64,000 nt of DNA from Corynebacterium liangguodongii. Its GTDB lineage: Bacteria; Actinomycetota; Actinomycetes; Mycobacteriales; Mycobacteriaceae. Where the stretch lies: NCBI RefSeq assembly GCF_003070865.1, contig NZ_CP026948.1, positions 1,302,001-1,366,000 on the forward strand, in the 5' to 3' direction. The notes beneath the pieces were generated by a model, which saw only the letters and a program-made list of their open reading frames with translations, was not told the origin of the DNA and ran no database searches. Each line of letters starts with the position of its first letter. Within the stretch, counting starts at the first letter, position 1. The position numbers and the translations under genes were made by a program. This document shows positions 56,351 through 64,000 of the stretch, in pieces.

Positions 56351-56677
56351 CTATGTAAGAGCTTCACGGTAGTTCTCCGAGTCAGCGTCGTACAGTCCTA
56401 GAGCAGCGGCCTCGGATGTGAGATCCCGGAGCGCCGTTCGGCGCTGAATCCGCTTGCGCTCCTGATACCCAATCGCGTCTGCGAGCCAAACCTTTCGGTG
56501 CCGTCCCCCTGTCGTCCGCTCAAAGGCGATCTCCCCTTCCTCGAGGAGCTTCACCAGGGTGGGTCGGCTTATTCCGAGGAAGTTGGCTGTCTCCTGGGTC
56601 GTCATCAGTTGGTCAATTGGCGCCACGGTGATCGCTTTGCCCTCCTGCATGGCGTCGACGACATTGGCAGCCGACAC
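56351..56677 (-). CDS. Excisionase-type HTH protein, orphan antitoxin-like
   Basis: A 108-residue DNA-binding protein. A MerR/excisionase-like helix-turn-helix is evident: MTTQETANFLGISRPTLVKLLEEGEI, then RTTGGRHRKVWLADAIGYQERK. This family normally stands directly before a PIN-domain (VapC-like) toxin and serves as its antitoxin. Here the next bases downstream (56350-56183) contain no PIN gene, only the start region of the next conserved gene. GTG 56677 follows GGAGG by 7 bases, and ATG 56650 is an alternative. It may be the remnant of a toxin-antitoxin locus or a free regulator. Confidence 0.7.
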   Translation of the reverse strand: MSAANVVDAMQEGKAITVAPIDQLMTTQETANFLGISRPTLVKLLEEGEIAFERTTGGRHRKVWLADAIGYQERKRIQRRTALRDLTSEAAALGLYDADSENYREALT

Positions 56678-56796
56678 TCCACTACCTCCACCCGTTACCA
56701 CCCGCAACCCCACCAACCGCACTACACTGACCAACCAGGAAACGCTCAGGCAGCCGTGCCGCGCGGCAAAGTAGACGCAAGAAAGGACCTTCCACG

Positions 56797-58125
56797 ATGA
56801 CGCAGAACTCCACCCCGGCACCGGGCCCCCGTATCCCCACCCCGGGCGCTCTTGCCAAGAGGAAGGCCGCGCCCGCCCCGGCGACGCCGAAGCCGACACC
56901 GACGAAGGCGGACCCGTCGACGTTCGGCCGCATCGCCGAGGACGGCACCGTCTACCTCACCTTTAAGGGCACCGAGCGCGCCATCGCCAACTGGCAGGCC
57001 GGCACCCCAGAGGAGGGCCTCGCCCACTACGGCCAGCGCTTCGACGACCTGGTCACCGAGGTCGCGCTGCTGGAAACCCGCCTGTCGACCCACCCGGAGG
57101 ACGCCGACTCCCTGAAAACGCAGGCCCAGAACATCAAGGACACCCTCGACGAGCAGGCCGTGATCGGCGACCTGGATGCCGTGGACAAGCGACTCGACGC
57201 CATCATCGACAACTCCACCAAGGCCCGCGAGGCCGCCAACGAGGCGAAGCAGCGCAAGCGTGAAGAAGCGATCGCGCGCAAGGAGGCGCTCGCCGCGGAA
57301 GCCGAGGACCTGGCGGAGAACTCGACCCAGTGGAAGGCCGCGGGTGATCGCATCCGCGAGATCTTGGAGGAGTGGCGCACCATCCGCGGCATCGATCGCA
57401 AGACGGATGACGAGCTGTGGAAGCGCTACTCCCGCGCACGCGACGGTTTCAACCGTCGCCGGGGCGCGCACTTCGCCGAGCTGGACCGCGGCCGGGCCGC
57501 GGCGAAGAAGGCGAAGGAGGATCTTGTCGCCCGCGCAGAGGCGTTGAAGGACTCCACCGAGTGGAACGAGACCGCGCGGGCCTACCGCGATTTGATGGAC
57601 GAGTGGAAGGCTGCCGGCCGCGCCCCGCGCGACGTGGACGACAAGCTGTGGGCACAGTTCCGCGCCGCCCAGGACCACTTCTTTAACGCCCGAGATGCCG
57701 TCAACGCCGAGCGCGACCGCGAATTCGAGGCCAACGCCGCGGCGAAGGACGCGCTGATTGCGGAGTACGACTCCCAGATTGATCCGGCCAAGGGTCTGGG
57801 CGCGGCGAAGTCGAAGCTGCGCGAGCTGCAGGATAAGTGGGAGGAGATCGGGTTCGTCCCGCGCGGCCAGGTGCGCGAGTACGAGGATAAGATCGCCGCG
57901 CTGGAAAAGCGCGTGGCGGATGCCGAGGAGTCGCGTTGGCGCGCCCACGACCCTGCGGCGCAGAAGAAGGTCAACCAGTTCCAGGCCAAGGCGGACGACC
58001 TGACCAAGCAGGCCGAGGAGGCCGCGGCGAAGGGCAACGAGAAAAAGGCGGAGCAGCTGCGCGAGCAGGCCGCGCAGTGGCAGGAGTTCGCGGACGTGGC
58101 GGCCAAGGCGGTCAGCGGCAGCTAG
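56797..58125 (+). CDS. DUF349 coiled-coil protein
   Basis: A 442-residue cytoplasmic protein made of repeated helical DUF349 units, each with a W-x-E/D-W-K pattern (WRTIRGIDRKTDDELWKRY and MDEWKAAGRAPRDVDDKLWAQF). It is rich in Ala, Lys, Glu and Arg and ends in a coiled coil (QFQAKADDLTKQAEEAAAKG). The proline/alanine-rich first 45 residues are probably disordered. The same family lies near miaA in mycobacteria. Function is unknown. ATG 56797 follows GAAAGGA. The stop shares a G with the start of the acetyltransferase. Confidence 0.85.
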   Translation: MTQNSTPAPGPRIPTPGALAKRKAAPAPATPKPTPTKADPSTFGRIAEDGTVYLTFKGTERAIANWQAGTPEEGLAHYGQRFDDLVTEVALLETRLSTHPEDADSLKTQAQNIKDTLDEQAVIGDLDAVDKRLDAIIDNSTKAREAANEAKQRKREEAIARKEALAAEAEDLAENSTQWKAAGDRIREILEEWRTIRGIDRKTDDELWKRYSRARDGFNRRRGAHFAELDRGRAAAKKAKEDLVARAEALKDSTEWNETARAYRDLMDEWKAAGRAPRDVDDKLWAQFRAAQDHFFNARDAVNAERDREFEANAAAKDALIAEYDSQIDPAKGLGAAKSKLRELQDKWEEIGFVPRGQVREYEDKIAALEKRVADAEESRWRAHDPAAQKKVNQFQAKADDLTKQAEEAAAKGNEKKAEQLREQAAQWQEFADVAAKAVSGS

Positions 58126-59153
58126 TGCTCTCTCCGCTTATCGCCGCCAGCGACGAGGCGGTCGCGGCGTATGCGTTCTCGGCGACGCTGGCCGTGCAGG
58201 ACATCACGGGCCTTGCCGCCTCCGGGGTGACGGCGTCGCACGTGGCCAAGCGCCTGGAGGGCTCGGCCGAGTCGAGCTCGTACCTCTTCGCGCTCGCGGG
58301 CCGCCACGCCCCGCGCCCGCTAGGTCCGCTCGGCTATCCCGTGCTCACGCAGGAGGATCTCTACGACGTCCACGCCTGGGTGTTCGTCTCCCTGCCGCTA
58401 CTCGAAGACACCGGTGTCATCGAGGCCAACGTCACCCTGGACGCCGCAATCGCGCCGCTGCCCGGCGAGGAGGCCCCGCGCGAGCCCTGGGAAGGAGCTC
58501 TTTCGCTTATCGACGCCTTATCCAACCGCCTCACCCGCCCCATCCGCCACCTCTGGGTCACCCACGCGGTCGGCGCCCCCGCCCCACCAGCGGTCGAGCT
58601 CTCCGGCTACTCCCCCGCCTACGTCGAGGCCCAGGGCATGTTCCCCGTAGCAGACCTCCCCGCCGGCACCTGCGACGTGGTTGAGGGCATGGCGTTCTCG
58701 CGTGACGACACCCTCTCCCTCCAGCACATCCTCACCTCGTCTTCTGCCCACTACCCCCGCGGCGAGCTCACCCTCGACACCGTGACCTGGGACGCCGCAC
58801 GACTGCGCGACGCCCACGCCCGGCTGAACGACCGCGGCGGCACCCAACTCACCGCGCTAGCCCGGGATGACGATGGCCGCGCGGTCGGTTTGTGCGAGGT
58901 GGTCCACTACGATTCCGACGCCGAGGAGGTCTGCGAGCTCGGGCTGGTCTACGTACTGCCGGAGCACCGGCGCCAAGGCCACGGGATGGATATGCTGTGC
59001 TCGGCGCTCGCGGCAGCCCGGGAAAAGTGGCCGAAGGTGGAGACCTGTTATTGCTCCTATCCTGCCGGCGATGAGGCGGCGGAGACCGTGGCCCGTGCGC
59101 TGGGGGTTGATGTGGTGTCGGGGTCGACGGGGTGGCAGCGGATCCCGCAATAA
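58125..59153 (+). CDS. GNAT-family N-acetyltransferase
   Basis: A 342-residue protein with two GNAT-like halves. The C-terminal one keeps the acetyl-CoA loop in ELGLVYVLPEHRRQGHGMDML (Q/R-x-x-G-x-G/A). The N-terminal half is degenerate, as in tandem GNAT proteins such as the mycothiol synthase type. The acceptor is unknown. GTG 58125 overlaps the DUF349 stop (TAGTG) and begins LSPLIAASDEAVAAY. No other start is close. The gene is the last of the pair and is followed by a 346-base gap. Confidence 0.75.
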   Translation: MLSPLIAASDEAVAAYAFSATLAVQDITGLAASGVTASHVAKRLEGSAESSSYLFALAGRHAPRPLGPLGYPVLTQEDLYDVHAWVFVSLPLLEDTGVIEANVTLDAAIAPLPGEEAPREPWEGALSLIDALSNRLTRPIRHLWVTHAVGAPAPPAVELSGYSPAYVEAQGMFPVADLPAGTCDVVEGMAFSRDDTLSLQHILTSSSAHYPRGELTLDTVTWDAARLRDAHARLNDRGGTQLTALARDDDGRAVGLCEVVHYDSDAEEVCELGLVYVLPEHRRQGHGMDMLCSALAAAREKWPKVETCYCSYPAGDEAAETVARALGVDVVSGSTGWQRIPQ

Positions 59154-59499
59154 TAGGAGGTTTCATTCCTATCGGGCGGGTGCTATCTTAGGACCAATCG
59201 TTCAGCCCGCCTCGACCGCAGTCGAGAGCGGGCTGGATCTCTGTTCCCGGGAGCATGAGAGGAGAGGTGCCATGTCGCGGCGCCTCACAACTACTTCTTC
59301 GATGCCCGGCCGGATCCAAGTATGGCGCTCTCACGTCATCGCCGTCGGCGTAGACCGCGCGCGACACTCATGGGCAAGCGTTTTCTTGTTTCCATGCTCG
59401 AGCTAGTTTCGGGGCGAGGCGGCGGGTAGGCACTCTCGACACCCCGAATCGCACTACAAAGACCAGCAATGCTCAAAGACATAGGCCATAATGTCCCAC
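59154..59499 (+). other. Gap with a strong hairpin upstream of the restriction gene
   Basis: The gap holds a small dyad ATAGGA/TCCTAT (59154-59172), a possible -10 TATCTT (59184-59189) and then a strong nested hairpin at 59203-59234: CAGCCCGC, CTCGAC, loop CGCA, GTCGAG, A, GCGGGCTG. No T-tract follows, so it is not an ordinary terminator. A short ORF with a good ribosome site comes next (59272-59406). I could not match the structure to a known riboswitch. The right end holds the promoter CATAAT (59487-59492) of the restriction gene. Confidence 0.5.
59272..59406 (+). CDS. Possible 44-residue leader or small protein
   Basis: An ORF of 44 codons (MSRRLTTTSSMPGRIQVWRS onwards) starting at ATG 59272 with AGGAGAGG 5 bases upstream. 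It ends in FLFPCSS. It has no recognised family and is not clearly coding by composition. Its interest comes from the good ribosome site just after the nested hairpin, an arrangement seen in leader peptides. It may equally be the broken start of a lost gene. Confidence 0.3.
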   Translation: MSRRLTTTSSMPGRIQVWRSHVIAVGVDRARHSWASVFLFPCSS

Positions 59500-62400
59500 A
59501 TGTCTTCGTTCGCTCAGGTCATGGATCAGCTGCGGGAGAACCAACCCGCGGGCAAGTACGGTTCCGCATTCGAGAAGCTCATGGTGAACTTCTTCCGTTT
59601 CGATCCGGTCATGGCCAACGAGTACGACGAGGTTTGCCGCTGGGTGGATTGGCGCTACAACGGAGGCAACGCGGACACCGGCATCGATCTGGTAGCCCGT
59701 CGGCGTGAGGACGGTCGCTGGGCGGCCATTCAGTGCAAGTTCTACAAGGAATCCACTTACCTGCAGAAGAGCCACCTGGACTCCTTCTTCGAGGCCTCCG
59801 GCCACAGTTTCTCCACTGAGAATGGCCCGGAATCCTTCGCCAACCGCATCGTCATCTCCACCACTGACAAGTGGTCCGCCAACGCCGAGAAGGCTTTAGA
59901 GAATCAGGTCATCCCGACTAGCCGCATCGGTTTGGCCGATATCTCCCAATCCCCCATCGACTGGGACGTCGCCTTTCCTGGCTCAGAAATTCAGGTTAAC
60001 CTCTCCCGCAAGGAGACCTTTTCGCCGCGTCCTCATCAGCAGACGGCGATTGAGAAAGCCATCGAGGGGTTTGAAACCTCAGACCGTGGCAAGCTGATCA
60101 TGGCGTGCGGCACCGGCAAGACCTTCACCGCGTTGCGCCTGGCCGAGCAGGTTGCTGAGAACAATGGTGGCAAGGCGTGCGTGCTCTTTCTCGTGCCATC
60201 GATTTCTTTGCTCTCGCAGACGCTGAAGGAATGGACGGCGCAGGCACGCCTGGACCTGCGCTCTGTTGCGGTGTGCTCGGATTCGAAGGTGTCAAAGAAA
60301 GCCGAGGACATCGCCTCCTACGACCTTGAAGTCCCCGTCTCCACCAACGGTGCCGAGATTGCATCCCGGATGAGCTCCGGCAAGCGCAGCAGCGGTTTGC
60401 ACGTCATTTTCTCCACGTATCAGTCGCTGCCTGCGATTCATGACGCCCAGGCAAGCGGCCTCGACGAATTCGACATCGTCATCTGCGATGAAGCGCACCG
60501 CACCACCGGTGTGACCCTCGCCGGCGAGGAGGCCTCGAACTTCACCAAGGTGCACGACGCCGACTACATCAGGGCTGACAAGCGGCTGTACATGACCGCC
60601 ACTCCGCGGCTTTTCGACGACGCCGTCAAGGGCAAGGCCGCCGAGCACTCCGCCGAGGTCGCATCCATGGACGACGAGGCAATCTTCGGGCCGGAGTTCC
60701 ACCGCCTCGGCTTTGGCGAAGCGGTGGAGGCGGGCCTTCTCACCGACTACAAGGTGCTGGTTATGACGGTGGATGAGGACATCGCGGCGGACACCCTCGC
60801 CCGGGGCGATCAGGAGATTAACCTTTCGCTCGCCTCTGCCATGATCGGCGCGTGGAACGGCCTTGCCAAGCGTTCCGGCAAGGAGCAGGGAACCAAGTCG
60901 GGCTTCGAGCACGGTGCTGATCCCATGCGCCGCTCGGTAGCCTTTGCTAAGGACATCAAGACCTCAAAACAGATCGCCGAGACCTACCCGGCGCTGATTG
61001 CAAACTACCAGCAGTCGTTGCGCGAGGCATCGGCGGTAGGCGATATCTCGGAGCTCAACCTTGAGCTCGATGTGGAAGCGCAGCATGTCGACGGCTCCAT
61101 GAACGCCCTGGCCCGCAACAACCGCATTTCCTGGTTGGAGTCCTCCTTCACCGGTACCGAAACCCGCGTGCTCACCAACGCCCGCTGCCTCTCAGAAGGT
61201 GTGGACGTCCCCGCGCTCGACTCCGTCATCTTCTTCAACCCCCGCAATTCCATGGTCGACGTCGTCCAGTCCGTCGGCCGCGTGATGCGCAAGTCGGAAG
61301 GCAAGGACTACGGCTACATCATCCTGCCGGTGGCCGTGCCCCCGGGGAAGTCCCCGTCGGAGGCGCTCAACGACAACACGCGGTTCAAGGTAGTCTGGCA
61401 GATCCTCAACGCGCTGCGCGCCCACGACGACCGCTTCAACGCCGTGGTTAATGCAGTCTCGCTCAACGAGGGCAAGCCCGACGCCCTACCCATCGATGTC
61501 GTACACGTCGACGACCCCTCCAAGAAGCTCGACGAAAACTCTGGCGACCGCACCGACCCGCCGGCAGAGCGGGAAGATGAACTTTCCTCCCAAACCCTCG
61601 CCCTGTTCTCCCTGGAGCAGTGGCAGGAAGCAATGTACGTCAAGATTGTGGACAAGGTCGGCACCCGCACATACTGGGAGGACTGGGCCGACGACGTCGC
61701 GGAGATCGCCCAGGCCCAGATCACGCGCATCAACGCAATCCTGACCAACGCCAACCCGACGCTGCGCCGAGAGTTCGACGCGTTTGTTGATGGCCTGCGC
61801 AACAACCTCAACGACTCGATCACACCCGAATCGGCCGTGGAGATGCTCTCCCAGCACCTGATCACCGCCCCGGTGTTCAACGCGCTGTTTGCGGAATACG
61901 ACTTCGCCGCCCATAACCCCGTCTCGAAAGTCATGCAACGCATGATCGACGCGATGGCGAACAACCACCTCGACGCGGAGACGGAGAAGCTGGACAAGTT
62001 CTACGAGTCGGTGCGACTGCGCGCCGCCGCGGTGACTTCGGCCTCCGGCAAGCAGCAGGTGATCAAGGAACTCTACGAACGCTTCTTCCGCAAGGCATTC
62101 AAGAAGCAGGCCGAGGCACTTGGCATCGTCTACACCCCCGTGGAAATCGTGGACTTCATCCTGCGCGCGGCGAATGACGCCTCACTTGAGCACTTTGGCC
62201 GCGGGCTTAGCGACGAAGGCGTGACCATCCTCGACCCCTTCGCCGGAACCTCGACGTTCATGGTCAGGCTGCTGCAGTCGGGGCTCATCAAACCGGAGGA
62301 CATGGCGCGGAAGTACGCGAGTGAGCTTTTCGCCACCGAGATCATGCTGCTGGCCTACTACGTCTCCGCGGTCAACATCGAGACTACCTATAACGCCCTG

Positions 62401-64000
62401 CAAGCAGAGGAAGCGCTGCGCCGTGGCGAGCCCGAGCCCGACTACGTGCCGTTTAGTGGCATAGCCCTCGCGGATACCTTCCAGATCCACGAGGACGGCG
62501 ACATCCCGGACCTGAACATTTTCCGGGAGAACAACGCCTCGATCGAGCGGCAGAAGAAGGCGCGGATCAACGTGGTCATCGGCAACCCACCGTATTCCGC
62601 TGGTCAGACTAGCGCCAACGACCTCAACGCCAACCTGAAGTACCCCAGCTTGGACAAGCGCATCGCTGAAACGTATGCGGCCCTGTCCACCGCAACGAAT
62701 AAGAACTCGCTGTACGACTCCTACCTGCGCGCCTTCCGCTGGGCCACGGACCGGATCGGTGACCAGGGAATCGTTGCATTTGTCTCCAACGGCGGCTGGA
62801 TTGACGGCAACACCGGTGACGGCGTTCGCTTGTCGATGGAGAACGACTTCACCGACATGTACGTGTTCAATCTCCGGGGCAACCAGCGCACTGCTGGTGA
62901 GCAGTCACGCAAAGAAGGCGGCAAGGTGTTCGGAGCGGGCTCACGCAGCACCATTGCCATCACCGTCGGCATCAAAGACCCGCAGCGTTCCGGGTTCGCT
63001 CTGCACTACCGCGACATCGGCGACTACCTCAGCGCCGAGGAAAAGCTCGAAATCGTCAGCCGAAGCACCCTGGAAAACATCGAATGGCAGTCGATTGAGC
63101 CGAACGATTCCGGCGACTGGTTGAACCAACGCAGCGAAGACTTCGGCACATGGCCTGTGGTCGGCGAAAAGAAGGGCTCAGCAATGAAGTTTTTTGAGGC
63201 TTTCTCCGCTGGTCTTCAGACTAACCGTGATGCGTGGACCTACTCCTATTCCTCAATGAAGCTGGACGACCAAATCAAGGTTCTTCGAAAGTCCTACGTA
63301 AATGCGCTCAGCGCAATCGGTAATGATGAGAAAGCAAATGATTTCTTGAAAGCCAATCCGCAATATGCTGATCCGCGCAGTAGCAAGTGGTCATCTAGCC
63401 TGGAGGCTGACCTCGGGCGGGGAAAGCCCGTCTCAACTGAAGGCACGATAACGACTTCGCTTTATCGCCCATTCAATGCCCAGAAAGTGTTTTATGATAG
63501 GCAGTTCAACCACCGCCAGTATCAGCTCCCATCAATGTTCCCAACTCCGAACCATAGGAACATTGGCGTAGGAGTCTGTGCGGCTTCTCATCGAACCCCG
63601 TTCTCAGTCCTTGGACTTGACATTCTTCCAAATCTGGGTTTGTTCATGGACCCCGTACAATTCTTCCCCCGCTTCACCTGGGCACCTATCGACGCTGATG
63701 GGGGTCTGTTCGGTGAAAGGAGCGTCGTCACGAAGGCCCCTGAGCTGAGCGAGTACGGCGAGATCAGCGAGGTCGTCGATGGATACGTACGTGTGGACAA
63801 CGTCACCGACGAGATCAAGATGATCTACCGCGAAGCCCTGGGATCCGACATCACCGGGGATGACATCTTCCACTTTGTCTACGGCAAGCTCCACGACCCC
63901 GCCTACCGGGGGGCGTATGCGGCAGACCTGAAGAAAATGCTCCCCCACATCGAGACGCCTGCCACGCGCGAGGAGTTCGACAAGTTCGCCGCCGCCGGCC
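59500..64000 (+). CDS. Type ISP-like single-polypeptide restriction-modification enzyme, partial
   Basis: An uninterrupted frame of 1500 codons that runs off the right edge. The order of domains is that of LlaBIII/LlaGI-type enzymes: an Mrr-like nuclease (Asp63, Gln78-Cys-Lys80, in TGIDLVAR and AIQCKFY), a superfamily II translocase (Walker A MACGTGKT at about 201-208, DEAH at 330-333, QSVGRVMRKSEG), a helical coupler, an adenine-N6 methyltransferase (motif I LDPFAGTSTF at about 912, NPPY at 1029-1032) and a target-recognition region. One protein would thus cut and methylate. CATAAT, 7 bases, then ATG 59500 gives a leaderless start (ATG 59491 also in frame). The recognition region (63301-63360: 26 of 60 bases G or C) is AT-richer than the rest. 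Confidence 0.9.
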   Translation, partial: MSSFAQVMDQLRENQPAGKYGSAFEKLMVNFFRFDPVMANEYDEVCRWVDWRYNGGNADTGIDLVARRREDGRWAAIQCKFYKESTYLQKSHLDSFFEASGHSFSTENGPESFANRIVISTTDKWSANAEKALENQVIPTSRIGLADISQSPIDWDVAFPGSEIQVNLSRKETFSPRPHQQTAIEKAIEGFETSDRGKLIMACGTGKTFTALRLAEQVAENNGGKACVLFLVPSISLLSQTLKEWTAQARLDLRSVAVCSDSKVSKKAEDIASYDLEVPVSTNGAEIASRMSSGKRSSGLHVIFSTYQSLPAIHDAQASGLDEFDIVICDEAHRTTGVTLAGEEASNFTKVHDADYIRADKRLYMTATPRLFDDAVKGKAAEHSAEVASMDDEAIFGPEFHRLGFGEAVEAGLLTDYKVLVMTVDEDIAADTLARGDQEINLSLASAMIGAWNGLAKRSGKEQGTKSGFEHGADPMRRSVAFAKDIKTSKQIAETYPALIANYQQSLREASAVGDISELNLELDVEAQHVDGSMNALARNNRISWLESSFTGTETRVLTNARCLSEGVDVPALDSVIFFNPRNSMVDVVQSVGRVMRKSEGKDYGYIILPVAVPPGKSPSEALNDNTRFKVVWQILNALRAHDDRFNAVVNAVSLNEGKPDALPIDVVHVDDPSKKLDENSGDRTDPPAEREDELSSQTLALFSLEQWQEAMYVKIVDKVGTRTYWEDWADDVAEIAQAQITRINAILTNANPTLRREFDAFVDGLRNNLNDSITPESAVEMLSQHLITAPVFNALFAEYDFAAHNPVSKVMQRMIDAMANNHLDAETEKLDKFYESVRLRAAAVTSASGKQQVIKELYERFFRKAFKKQAEALGIVYTPVEIVDFILRAANDASLEHFGRGLSDEGVTILDPFAGTSTFMVRLLQSGLIKPEDMARKYASELFATEIMLLAYYVSAVNIETTYNALQAEEALRRGEPEPDYVPFSGIALADTFQIHEDGDIPDLNIFRENNASIERQKKARINVVIGNPPYSAGQTSANDLNANLKYPSLDKRIAETYAALSTATNKNSLYDSYLRAFRWATDRIGDQGIVAFVSNGGWIDGNTGDGVRLSMENDFTDMYVFNLRGNQRTAGEQSRKEGGKVFGAGSRSTIAITVGIKDPQRSGFALHYRDIGDYLSAEEKLEIVSRSTLENIEWQSIEPNDSGDWLNQRSEDFGTWPVVGEKKGSAMKFFEAFSAGLQTNRDAWTYSYSSMKLDDQIKVLRKSYVNALSAIGNDEKANDFLKANPQYADPRSSKWSSSLEADLGRGKPVSTEGTITTSLYRPFNAQKVFYDRQFNHRQYQLPSMFPTPNHRNIGVGVCAASHRTPFSVLGLDILPNLGLFMDPVQFFPRFTWAPIDADGGLFGERSVVTKAPELSEYGEISEVVDGYVRVDNVTDEIKMIYREALGSDITGDDIFHFVYGKLHDPAYRGAYAADLKKMLPHIETPATREEFDKFAAAG

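Overview
The window is a GC-rich stretch of actinobacterial chromosome, almost certainly Corynebacterium or a very close relative. The evidence is gene order. dtxR is followed by galE. sigA and sigB lie close together. oxyR-hrpA-nrdR-divS-lexA is followed by a fructose PTS operon. thrS-HIT-pgsA, ribD/aftC/msrB/hemQ, DUF3000-rnd-dxs, dut-suhB-ppgK-sigA and hflX-dapF-miaA also follow the order I recall from C. glutamicum and M. tuberculosis. No rRNA, replication origin, CRISPR array or insertion sequence is visible. Both ends are open: pgsA is cut at base 1 and a large restriction-modification gene is cut at base 64000.

Layout. 1-3.1 kb: phosphatidylinositol-phosphate synthase, HIT phosphorylase and thrS. 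3.2-5.8 kb: an envelope copper/heme operon (CopC, PCuAC lipoprotein, Tat-exported DyP peroxidase). 5.8-7.9 kb: an ECF sigma operon. 8.0-8.9 kb: seven tRNA genes, Val(CAC) on the minus strand and a Gly-Val-Gly-Cys-Val-Gly cluster on the plus strand. 8.9-13.9 kb: RibD-like reductase, AftC-like arabinosyltransferase, MsrB, HemQ, DUF3000 and RNase D. 13.96-14.34 kb: a six-unit array of alternating palindromes. 14.4-23.3 kb: dxs, an RNA methyltransferase, DUF3710, dut, DUF3093, DUF4193, suhB, ppgK and sigA. 23.4-31.9 kb: a helicase, DUF3039, DUF3099, a methyltransferase, dtd, sigB, dtxR, galE and DUF4192. 32-42.5 kb: a PAC2 protein, a DUF3516 helicase, an oxyR-type regulator, hrpA, nrdR, divS and lexA. 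42.7-46.6 kb: DeoR regulator, 1-phosphofructokinase, fructose EIIABC and HPr. 46.6-54.5 kb: NCS2 permease, a small AT-richer island, nagB, hflX, two unknowns, dapF and miaA. 54.5-56.7 kb: a second accessory patch with an SOS-like operator and an orphan HTH antitoxin-like gene. 56.8-59.2 kb: DUF349 and GNAT proteins. 59.5-64 kb: a single-polypeptide (type ISP-like) restriction-modification enzyme.

The core genes cover isoprenoid, lysine, heme and arabinan synthesis, tRNA modification and the transcriptional regulators SigA, SigB, DtxR, OxyR, NrdR and LexA. Many genes follow one start rule: a TANNNT -10 box, 7-8 bases, then ATG or GTG with no Shine-Dalgarno, which implies leaderless transcripts. 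I used it to choose several starts. The parts most worth a second look are the palindrome array, the SOS-operator cassette at 55 kb, the hydrophobic-peptide/membrane-protein pair at 48 kb, the OxyR homologue with a rewritten redox loop, and the restriction gene with its unexplained leader.
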